The notes below the pieces were generated by a model. The model saw nothing but the letters and a program-made list of their open reading frames with translations, searched no databases and was not told the DNA's origin. From Chaetomium olivaceum (lineage: Eukaryota; Ascomycota; Sordariomycetes; Sordariales; Chaetomiaceae), in NCBI GenBank assembly GCA_039881045.1, contig JAYWVB010000005.1, forward strand, positions 558,001 to 622,000: 64,000 bases of DNA, written 5' to 3'. A program made the position numbers and the translations under genes. Each line of letters opens with the position of its first letter. Position 1 is the stretch's first letter. Below, one piece after another: positions 22,157 through 31,610 of this stretch.

Positions 22157-23731
22157 ATGGCGTACCTCCCCAACACCAGCCACACGTCGGTGTCGGCGTC
22201 GCCCTCCAGCCCACCATTCTTGCGCCTGACGCCAGAGATCCGGCTGCGCCTTTACCGCTACTTGGGGTTGGCGTCGTGGAACGGCCGCCCGTATCAGTTC
22301 GACTTGCGAGGCGGACGAGGCAGTTGCACGGAGTGTGTGGGCTACTTGCAGGTCCCGATCGACTTCCATGGCCTTTGATCTCCTGCCGCACCATATACGC
22401 CGAGGCAGCGGCCTTCCTATACTCAGCCAACATCTTCGTTGTCCATCATAATGCCCATGCCGGGCAGCGACCAGGGTTTCATTCTCTTAGCGCGCTCACT
22501 GAGGCGTCGCTCCGGTCCCTTTCACAGCTCAAGATTGTCGTCAACGAGGCGGGCTGCCACAACAGAGTGACAGAAAACAAGTTCACCAACAGGTGCTGTT
22601 GCCAGGGCCGGGAGGAGTACAACTGGCCGGATTCGCTGTGGTGCCGGAAGAAGCACTGCAATCTGCACCAGGCCCCACTCCTGAGAGGTGGTGCGACCTC
22701 GGTGGACGACGACACGCAGCGGGCCTGGCGTTCTGCCGCCGCCCAGCTCTTCTCTCACATTGCCCCGGGCGCCTCGACCTCTCCCTTATGTGCGACATCG
22801 ACCCGCGATACCCGCTGGCGCTCCATCTCGCCGAGTCTATTCTCGCGCCCTTGTACCTCCTTCCTCGCTCCCATCTCTCCGAATGCCTTTTCGTTGAACT
22901 GCAAGTGCTGGGCGCCACCGGGGCCCGCGCCTTTCCTCGTATGCCCTACCCTGTCCCAGGCAGCCCAGTACGTCTTCTTTTGTCGCAACCGGTTTATCAT
23001 CCTCGACTACAAAGCGTACCCGGTGTGACGGCTGCCACCGCCGCAGCAACCAGGGTCCTGCTCAAGCTCTGGCGAGCTTCCGCCCAACTCGCCAAACGGC
23101 AATTCCTACCCCTTCGAGAAATTCGCCGCCTCAGAGTTCCTCCTTGGCGTAGTGCCCGCGTCCGCCATCTCCCACCTCCGCTTCCTTGAACTAGTCTTCC
23201 CACCTTACCCTTCCACAACCTGGCCCGGGCCAGACCACCCAGCAACACAAGACTGGCAAACCGCGATTGCCTGGCTCCGGGACGGGCCCAAGCTCAGCCT
23301 ACGGGCGCTTACGCTGCGGATGATGGTGATAGACGAGAGCAACGGGACGCCGGACCGCCCCTCCGGCGAGGACACGCCCGAGGAGGCAGCGGCGCTGCTG
23401 AGGGCGTATACGCATCTTGTGCGGCCGCTCCGGGGGCTGGGGGAGCAGCCGGCCGGGCTCGCGCGGTTCTACGTCCACTTCCGGTACCGTTGGTGGGAGA
23501 GACCTGCACCCGACCCCACGGTCATCCTCGATGAGCCGTGGCACCCCGGCCCGTGGTACGACCCCGTGGCTTCACAAAAGGGGCCTGAGGGAACGCCTCG
23601 AGCGCTATGTCATGGGCGACGCGCGGTACGAAAGCCGATATGCGGATGGTGAGGGGGAGCCGGCGCCGAGTCATTGGGATGAGATGGCGTTTGCGGGGCG
23701 CAATGGCGTATTGACCGTTGGGGCCCTCTGA
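22157..23731 (+). pseudogene. 2EXR-like (F-box-like) domain gene with multiple disruptions
   Basis: The start at 22157 gives FLRLTPEIRLRLYRYLGL, the opening of fungal 2EXR/F-box-like proteins. It resumes in another frame with SCRTIYAEAAAFLYSANIF, the second conserved block. Downstream coding character jumps among frames: LDLSLMCDIDPRYPLALHL, then NRFIILDYKAYP followed by TGA near 23026-23028, then FLLGVVPASAISHLRFLELV, and finally RERLERYVMGDARYESRYADG ending at 23729-23731. At least three frame changes plus one stop are needed. No intron explains them all. Related genes form large, fast-turning families. It is either a pseudogene or a region of poor consensus quality. Confidence 0.55.
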
Positions 23732-24480
23732 ACGGGTAGGGCTGCGTGGTAGACATTGCCGTACCCGCGCGCGTGCGGCTTCTAGGCTCTAACATTGACT
23801 TCAAAGCCTTTGTTTTCCTGCTGTAACCGAGCTAATTCCAATTCTGTAGCATCAGACGCCTTCTCGGCCTTCTTGAACAAAGCATGGCGTGTGGAGAGGT
23901 TCTGTTTATGGACGGCCAGATGGCTCGGCTAACCCGCCAAAGCGTTTAGTTGGCGAGAAATATGATGCGTGACGCGTTGGCAGAACTTGTGGTCATACCT
24001 ACCTAGATCTGTGTTGACGATCTTCTTTGGGTCTTTGTACGCTGTTCTTGTCACACAGCTTTTTTTGGCTCTGAAAGAGCCTACTCTGTTGATCTCGGCG
24101 CCATGTCAGTGGCCTCCCCAGAGATTACTGGAGTTGGCAAAAGGATTAACGGCATTGATGCTCCTTACCTACCTACTTCACCTACCTACTTCACCTACCA
24201 TATTTTGACTAGCCACCTCTTTGTTCACTTAACTAAACACATTGCACGGCTTTGTTAGGCCCATTCTCACATCCGGTATACCGAACAATGGAACAACACA
24301 GGTTACTCAAGAGCACATTCTTTATTATAGCTATATGTGCGTACATAGGTAGATACGCAGAGCATTATCCTGGACTGTGCCCGGTCCAGCTCTCTCGGAA
24401 ACATAAATCAGTACAGAGTCCCAACTATCTTGTCTGATCCATTCACACACAACGAGGGCGTCACATGACCCAAATATAAA
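23732..24480. other. Intergenic with a tandem repeat
   Basis: About 750 bp between the broken 2EXR-like gene and the F-box gene. It holds the 13-bp tandem repeat at 24167-24199 and single ACCTACCT or AGGTAG motifs. No gene seen. Confidence 0.5.
24167..24199. repeat. 13-bp tandem repeat, about 2.5 copies
   Basis: The unit ACCTACCTACTTC occurs at 24167-24179 and 24180-24192, with a partial third copy to 24199. Seen directly. Confidence 0.85.
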
Positions 24481-26307
24481 ATGGAGATGCCTGAAGTTCT
24501 CCAAGACCTTGAAACTGCTTATAAGTTTCTCAGAATTGTTGATAAACGGTTCGAGGCCGAGATGCTCGAGTTCTTCCGTTTGAATACCGTCAAATATAGC
24601 TACTTTCCCAATCTGACGCCTTCTAATGTACTGGATGAGCTGGCTTGGTATAATCGGAGGGGATTCGGTAACCAGCTACCATCCCAATCGGAGTGGTGGG
24701 CAAAGTATCATAGTCCCGGCACTTACCCGTGCGAGCAGAAATTGAACTTCGATCTGGCCCGCGTGGCCGCCTCGGCGCGCAACTTTGAGGACATGCGGAG
24801 GAAGACACAAAATCGCATAAATGAGCTATCGCGTCCATATCTGCGAGACTTGAACATTTTAGACTTACCCGACGAGGTTCTTCTCGGAATATTCGATTAC
24901 TTGGAAGACTTTAATTTTTCCGATAGGATCTACGACCTGTGTCCCATTCGTATAGGTTTCGACGATATCAAGAATGCTCGGTTAGTCTGTCGTCGATTCC
25001 ACGACCTGGTCTCGCCGCAACTGCACCGCTTCGTTCGAGTCGACTTGGACGAGTCATCACTCGGGCGCTTGGAGGAGATATCTCATCATCCTCTGTTCGC
25101 GCAGGGCGTTCGCGTCATTCATATCGTTCCCCATTTCTATAACCCCGTTTTTGCCGACTTCAACCGGTTCATATTGTACAACGCTCGCGAACTGGAATTC
25201 GGGTGCCGCTACCTGAAAGACAACTGGACACAGGCAAGAGCCGTCGCTTCGGCACTAGAACGGTTCGGGTCAGGCGGCAACATTGACGGATCTGGGGAAG
25301 GAGAGGGAGACGAGCATCGAGCACGGCTCGGCCAAATTCACCACGAGTATATGAACCGCCTCAGAAACCAGGAGTTACTGGTTAAGAGCGGGAAGTTTAG
25401 CCGGGCTATTGCCTCCGCTATGGCGAGGATGCCGAGTGCACGGGAGCTCCAATTTCGTGACGAAGACATACACTGCGAAGATGTAATATCTTCACATTTC
25501 AGTGGCGCCGCGGGCGATATCTGGAATGCATTACCTCAGTTTATGCTTCAGCCGATGTGCGGCAAACATTCAGTACAAAACTCTTTCGAGCTACCAAGTT
25601 ACCAATGCTTGGCCGAGCTAGTGAAAACTCTCGGGCAAACTGGTGTTTTTGTTAGTAGCATGGTCATTCACTTGGCCGCAAGAGGAGGCCCTGGGAGCCT
25701 AGTTCTTGCCCCAGATATGCGAAAAGAGGTCTCGTTAGGTATGCAGCAGTTGAAGAATTTCGAGTTTGTACACCGTCGTTGGGTGGCCAACGAGGATCCA
25801 GAGGCGGGCGATCTCACCGAGTTTGTATCCGCCTTCTTAGACACTGCTAGCCTCCAAAAGGTCGCGCTCGCGACAAATGACTGGGGCTGGGATCGTTCAA
25901 TAAATATAGGTAAAGCCATGGGGTCAAGGTCGCGAGAGAATCTCAACTATGTCTCCCTGGACGGAACCCCCATCCACCTGTCCGAGCTGATCGGTTTGCT
26001 TGGCTCGATGTCGGAACCGATAAGCCTGCGAATGGACGATGTCTGCTTGCTTAGCGGTACCTGGAAACAGGCTCTGGATGAACTTCGAAAAAAGAAATAC
26101 CATGAGGAGAAAGATGACCGTGGCAGGGTACAGGTAATAAGAAGACCTAAGGGCGCAGAGTTCCAGGTAATCCCTGACAGCATATTCGGCACCTGTTATA
26201 GTGGGGACCAATACGTCTACACCCAAGCTGAGCGTTATATCTTAGGCCATGATCCGGGACAACTCAACCCCATGCAAGCCTTTGAGTACGTATATACCTA
26301 CCTTTAA
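24481..26307 (+). CDS. F-box domain protein
   Basis: An intronless 608-residue frame, undamaged in a decayed neighbourhood. Residues about 120-185 form the F-box: LNILDLPDEVLLGIFDYLEDF, then DIKNARLVCRRFHDLVSPQLHRF. The N-terminal 115 residues are helical and charged, and the C-terminal 400 residues carry no repeat I can name. F-box proteins bind Skp1 and present substrates to an SCF ubiquitin ligase; the substrate is unknown. The C-terminus ends at a stop at 26305-26307. Fungi carry expanded families of this architecture, so specific orthology is not claimed. A TATA-like string (AAATATAAA) sits immediately at the first ATG, so a start at the next in-frame ATG is possible. Confidence 0.8.
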   Translation: MEMPEVLQDLETAYKFLRIVDKRFEAEMLEFFRLNTVKYSYFPNLTPSNVLDELAWYNRRGFGNQLPSQSEWWAKYHSPGTYPCEQKLNFDLARVAASARNFEDMRRKTQNRINELSRPYLRDLNILDLPDEVLLGIFDYLEDFNFSDRIYDLCPIRIGFDDIKNARLVCRRFHDLVSPQLHRFVRVDLDESSLGRLEEISHHPLFAQGVRVIHIVPHFYNPVFADFNRFILYNARELEFGCRYLKDNWTQARAVASALERFGSGGNIDGSGEGEGDEHRARLGQIHHEYMNRLRNQELLVKSGKFSRAIASAMARMPSARELQFRDEDIHCEDVISSHFSGAAGDIWNALPQFMLQPMCGKHSVQNSFELPSYQCLAELVKTLGQTGVFVSSMVIHLAARGGPGSLVLAPDMRKEVSLGMQQLKNFEFVHRRWVANEDPEAGDLTEFVSAFLDTASLQKVALATNDWGWDRSINIGKAMGSRSRENLNYVSLDGTPIHLSELIGLLGSMSEPISLRMDDVCLLSGTWKQALDELRKKKYHEEKDDRGRVQVIRRPKGAEFQVIPDSIFGTCYSGDQYVYTQAERYILGHDPGQLNPMQAFEYVYTYL

Positions 26308-26853
26308 GGACGAGATCGCTAACGAAGGTCCCAGTGACGGTGACCGCAGTGACAATTGACACCGGGCGCCAATACACAAAGATGAGCAGGGCATGAACCA
26401 AGGCGGGTAACAGGAGCAAGGGAAATGGGGCCGGGCGCTATAGTTTCAAATGACATTTATTTACGTTGCATCCAGTCTTTTTTCTTTTTTTTTTTTTTTT
26501 TCTTTTTTTCTTTTTTTCTAGATATGATGAGTCGATGACCGAGCTTAAACCTAATCGTGTGATTTTTGGCTGAGTGGGTGTCCCTGGAACTTAACACGCA
26601 AGGATAAAAATTGAGCGAGTTCGTTGCAAGATCGGGCGAGGGTTGGAGTGATGCGTGCTTGTGTGTAGAAGTCACGTGTCAGAGTCCCACACCTGGTTAA
26701 AGTCCCAAGCAGAGCTCCACCAGAATCACCTGACCATCGCGTAAACTCGTACTTCACCCCCAGTCTCGATAACTCGAGCGCGTCTCCCAGAGTCCAGGGC
26801 TCACCACCTGCACACTGCACACTAGCAGTCCGCACTCCGCACTCCGAAAGGCC
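26308..26853. other. Intergenic, 5' region of the Hmt1-like gene
   Basis: About 550 bp containing a T-rich tract (26476-26518) and otherwise no feature. It should hold the F-box 3' UTR and the transporter promoter. Confidence 0.5.
26476..26518 (+). repeat. T-rich homopolymer tract
   Basis: Some 43 bases that are nearly all T with a few C interruptions. Polypyrimidine tracts are common in fungal promoters. It lies about 340 bp upstream of the transporter ATG and will be length-unstable. Confidence 0.9.
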
Positions 26854-29342
26854 ATGGCTGGAGTTCAATTGGGATTTGAGGTGGCCTTCTACCTCTACCC
26901 ATGCGGGTTATTTGTGGTTTTGTTCGCATCACAATCCGTCTATTACTACCGCAAACGACAGCGACGGGCCAATGGCGACTATGAAGATGATGCCGATAAC
27001 GGTTCGGATGATAAGGAAGCCCCCGGGATCCGACGCTTTTATGCGCGCTTGATCTGGGTCAGCCAATTCGTCCTCAACCTCCTGCTACTCGCCTCCATCA
27101 TTCTCGTCATTAGAGATGCCGTCGCAGGGACCCAACCACATTCAAAGTTCCCCTACAGCGGCTATCTCGCTGCCCATGTCGGCCTGCTGCTCTTCTTCCT
27201 CGCCGGCTTGCTGCCGGACCCCGATGGACCATGGTCGCCCACCGCTTCCAACTGCCACGCTTGGATCGCTGGCGCAATGCTCGAAGGCGTCATCATAGCC
27301 CTGTTCGGTACCCAGCAGCGCTATATCAAGGTGGACCCGAATCTACGCGACTCCCTGGTCGGCCTGGGCATCGCCAGAATCGCCACCTTGGTCGTCATGA
27401 TAGCCCTCGTTGTACGACGCCACTATGCCCTGCGGTCGTCTCGGTTGAGCTCAACTAGCGGCGAACGCCAGGGCCTCTTGGAAAACGGCAATGGCCACGC
27501 AGCACCCAGAGCCAAAGGGGGCAAGCCGCGTGACCCTCAGAGCTCAGGATGGCTCGACTACATCGCCGGTTTCCGCGTCCTTTTCCCTTACCTGTGGCCC
27601 AAGGACTCTGTTCTGTACCAGGCCACCGTCGTGGTTTGTTTGATCCTACTAATCTGCCAGCGCATTGTGAACCTGATGGTTCCTCTGCAGCTTGGCTCCT
27701 TGGTCGAGTCTCTAGGATATGGCCGCATTCCGTACAAAGACATGGCCCTGTACGTCGTCTACCGCGCTTTGCAAGGGAATCAAGGGGCCATCGGCGCCGC
27801 CCGCTCCGTCCTGTGGATTCCCGTCTCGCAGTCGCTCTTCCGCCGCCTCTCGTGCGCCGCCTTCGAGCACGTCCTCGGCCTCTCTCTCGACTTCCACCTC
27901 AGCAAAAAGATCGGCGAGGTCACCAGCGCCCTCAATCGCGGCGCCGCCATGAACAGTTTTCTCGAGAACTTTGTTTTTCAGGTCTTCCCCATGATCTTCG
28001 ACATCTTTGTCGCCGGCGTCCTGTTCTTCGTCAAGTACGACGCCTTTTACACCATCATCGTGTTTTTCATCATGTGGTCGTACATCTTTTTGACCATCTA
28101 CATGGCCAAGTACCGCGGCCGCCAGCGCCGGGACATGGCCACGAAATCGCGCGAGATGGACGCCGTCAAGACGGACGCTATAATGGCCTACGAGACGGTC
28201 CAGCACAACTGCGCCGTTGGCCCCGAGACAGACCGCTTCCGCGGCCAGGTGTTGGTCTACCAAAAGGCCGAGCGCCTGGTGCAGTTGTCGCTGAACGGTC
28301 TGAATCTCACACAGAGCTCCATCTTCTCCGTGGGGACCGCCCTGCTCGTCGCCGTATCGGCCTACAAGATCTCCAAGGGCCAGCAGACCGTGTCCGAGTT
28401 TGTGAGCCTGATTGTCTACTTCTCACAGCTTCAGGCTCCTCTGAACTTTTTTGGCACCTACTACACCATGCTCCAGAATAACTTGATCGAAGCGGAACGC
28501 ATGTTGGATCTGTTCAAAGAGACTTCCGGGGTCGTTGAGAAGCCCGGCGCTGCCAAGCTCACCAACCCTCGTGGAGAGGTGGAATTCCGAGATGTCAAGT
28601 TTGCCTACCAAGGCAAGGCCGGCCAGAACAAGCCCGCCATCGACGGCATCAGCTTCAAAGTTGCCCCGGGCACCAAGACGGCCATCGTCGGTGAGTCGGG
28701 CAGCGGAAAGTCGACTTGCCTCAAGCTCCTCTTCCGGTTCTACGACGTGAACGACGGCGCCGTCACCGTCGACGGGCACGACATCCGGGACCTAACCCTC
28801 GACAGCCTCCGGCGGAGCATCGGCGTGGTGCCCCAAGACACGGTCCTCTTCAACGCGACCATCATGTACAACCTGCTCTACGCCAACCCAACCGCCACCG
28901 AAGCCGACGTCTACGAGGCCTGCAAGGCGGCCAACATCCACGACCGCATCATGGACTTCCCGGACCAGTACGCCACCATGGTCGGCGAGCGCGGCCTGAA
29001 GCTGTCCGGCGGCGAGCGCCAGCGCGTTGCCATCGCCCGCGCCATCCTCAAGGACGCGCCCATCCTGCTGCTCGACGAGGCCACCGCGTCGCTGACTCGC
29101 ACTCGCACACCGAGCGCCTGATCCAGGATGCTCTGGAGCGGGTCACGTATGGCCGCACCACGGTCACGATTGCCCACCGCCTGTCGACTATCACGAGCTC
29201 GGATCAGATTGTTGTGTTGCATAAGGGGAGTGTGGTCGAAAGGGGGACACACTTGGAGCTGCTTGCGCTCGGGGGGCGGTATCATTCTATGTGGGAGAAG
29301 CAGACGACGGCGGAGAAGGGGGATAAGAGTATTGAGCGGTAG
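26854..29342 (+). CDS. HMT1: Hmt1-like vacuolar ABC half-transporter (ABCB), frame broken after Walker B
   Basis: A single exon. The N-terminal extension (residues about 1-200) has five hydrophobic helices, the TMD0 that separates Hmt1 from mitochondrial Atm1. A six-helix TMD follows (YLWPKDSVLYQ, LSLDFHLSKKIGEVTSAL, ALNRGAAMNSFLENFVFQ), then the NBD with Walker A GESGSGKST, signature LSGGERQR and Walker B ILLLDEAT. Yeast and worm relatives confer cadmium tolerance by moving phytochelatin or glutathione conjugates into the vacuole. At 29093-29095 one base is missing beside a duplicated CTCGCA (29096-29107). The written frame ends at 29121, while the H-loop (TIAHRLSTI) and end (to 29342) lie in the next frame. 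The break falls at the D-loop (SLD), so a truncated product would lack ATPase function. Sequence error is the simplest reading. Confidence 0.8.
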
Positions 29343-30290
29343 CGGATGGTATTACAGGTTGAACATGGCCGAAAAGGGATGTAGAATTGGTTGCGGTTAA
29401 TTAGCAGATATGTATTATAGGACAGCTTGTATAGAACACAAATTGAGGCTTGTTCCAGGCACCCAGACCTCCTAGTACTGGACGCTGGCTGACACATGCA
29501 GGGTCACGTAATGCAAGTTGTTTACTCTCCATTTGGCTCTTTCAGAAATTAACCACTCCCAACACGATCCAGGCGGTGGCAAAATGCTGTGAGTCCCAGA
29601 CAAGACGGAACAGTACGGTAATAGAAGGCACTGAGCGTTGTTTTACGAGTTGGAAAGATTGATCCCATAACCGCCTATTCGAATGCTCGCATAATCTGCC
29701 CGTTTCCCAGTTTGCCCCGACAGCAGCGTTGACCCCGGGGGAGCAGACATATCCAACAGCAAACAAACTGCGAGCCTCGAGAAGTTACATCGAACATCCA
29801 ACGATATGAAATCATGACCTGACTCGATCAAACCGTCAGCTACGAAAGTCCGGAGAATGTCAGCAAACCACATATCACATCCCCACCCCCATGACTATCA
29901 GTACCTAGTAGGTCATCCACTGATAACGCGTTCCAGAAGAACAATACGTTGCCACCTCCTTGCAATACCCGTTGCTACAACACTTGCTCGTACGGCAGCT
30001 GGAAGCCAAAGGGGAAGTAGCGCGGGAAGCCGATGAGGCCGTACAACGCGTTGGTGCCGATGCCATCCCCGCCGGCGTTGGAAATGTCGGACCCGGCGAC
30101 GCCGGCGGCGACGGTATTGTTGGCAAGCCCTTTCTCTTGAGGGGGGCAAATTCAGTTGCCTGAAGAGGTTGTAACGTGGAGGGAAAGTGGACCGCTCGGT
30201 GATATGGACCACTTGGTGATCAACCACGTTACTCAAACTGGAACAACTAAGCCTGTGGTCTGGTCCCGCCTCGTTCCTATCTTCTGTGTT
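29343..30290. other. Mostly non-coding; possible small minus-strand gene fragment
   Basis: About 950 bp. On the minus strand from about 30140 to 29976 a frame reads GLANNTVAAGVAGSDISNAG, then NALYGLIGFPRYFPFGFQLPY and stops. The regular composition looks protein-like, and an acceptor-like CCTCTTCAG lies just upstream, but a C6 run interrupts the frame. I do not recognise it. The rest shows no feature. Confidence 0.3.
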
Positions 30291-31610
30291 TTAATCCTGG
30301 ATAAAGACAACCATAACAGCGGAGAAGCTATACGACGTATGTATACGATCAGTTTGCATTCTAGGAGGTTGAAACTTGGGGGAAACAGACGTGGCAGCAG
30401 CCATAAACACATGGGCTTTGGAAATCTCGTTTGTGAAGGCAACGACGCCAATGGCGAACAAGATGGTGAAGCCCCCTATCCACAGCAGCTTCTGTTGGTT
30501 GGTGACGGCCAAGGCCGTAGTTAGGACGCCAATGGCCGCGGTAGGGAGAGCACAGGCAATGGCTGTGGCGACGAGCGACGTGGCCTTGCTGACGGGCACA
30601 ACGCTAAGGCGGCTGACGTTTGCCTGAGTAAGGGGAAAGATTATTAGCCGATGAAGCCCAGGACTCAGCTTCCCTAGGGACAGGACGGGGGACACTTACA
30701 TCCCTTGGACCTTTATACAGATCAATGTGCTGCTTTCCTCTAAGGGCATAGCCCAGTTCAAAAAGCCAAGGAACAAGTGTATAGGCAATCCAGGTAGCCA
30801 CGGCATCGGCCTTCACGCCCGGACGGGGGACGACGAGGTCAGATCGCGTGCGTACCGTGGACTTGAACAGCACGACATCTCTCAGACCTTTCCAAAACCG
30901 GTTCAGCAGGTGCCGAATGCCTCTCTTTTTGTCATCCCACTCATACAACTTGCCCCAGACTTCGGCTCCCCAGCTCGAGATGCTGTAGTTGCCACCCTGT
31001 GGATTGACGATCCAGTTGGTCAATGTCTCCATCTCGCGGCCGTTAGCCTCGGGCAGTGCCGACACGCGGGCGTACTGCAACATGGCCTCATTGTATTCAC
31101 GGAGGCAGCGGCGGATCTTAAGCACATATTCCCACTGCTTGCAGCCTCCTCCCTTTTCGTGTTGCTGTATCATGTTGAGGGGGAACTTGGAGAATTTACC
31201 ATTCGAGAACGTCATCCCCGGTCTGTCGTCCAGCAATTCTTGTCTCCGCAACATGTTGCTGAGAAACTCAAGTTCCACCTGGTAGTATAGGAGATTCTTG
31301 ACGTTGAGCTCGCGGAACCTCGCAAAGGCCTCGAAGTCGGGTTCTTTTCCATGAGCCGTGCTAGAAGAGGCCATCCTTCGTCCAGTTTCGGCTCTTCTGG
31401 GCTGCTGTTTGCATTACACTCGCCAGAAACAGTCGTTCCCTTGGTTGACTTTGTGTGGTGAAAGAAGCCTCGCGCTGACCCTGCCGCGGTGGAGAAGCTG
31501 CCGCTCGTCGAGGAGCGGCTCTTGGGACTCGACGGCGGCGCACTGCCCGAATCCGTAACCGGAGCCTTTTCGTCGTATCCGGTATTCGAAGTGTAGTCCG
31601 AGGCCGGCAT
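30291..31610 (-). CDS. DUF6594-family membrane protein, one-base frame break
   Basis: The start at 31610 gives a Ser/Thr-rich N-terminus (about 70 residues), then LDEGWPLLARLMEKN and, one frame over, PDFEAFARFRELNVKNLLYY, the DUF6594 signature. The helical core follows. An intron (30699-30624) joins KGPRD to ANVSRLSVVPVSK. The end has two or three hydrophobic helices (SLVATAIACALPTAAIG, LLWIGGFTILFAIGVV), the usual C-terminal membrane anchor. The frame change is one missing base in the GGG at 31339-31341 (plus strand). DUF6594 proteins are abundant in filamentous ascomycetes, and some are linked to incompatibility-type loci; the function is not established. The last 30 codons may include a further small intron. 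Confidence 0.75.

Noticed and set aside
26476..26518. Poly-T tract as a retrotransposon tail
   Set aside because: No target-site duplication or reverse-transcriptase sequence seen beside it; a promoter pyrimidine tract is simpler.
27549..28481. 310-codon frame overlapping the Hmt1-like gene
   Set aside because: Arg/Pro-rich alternate frame of the transporter, typical of high third-position GC.
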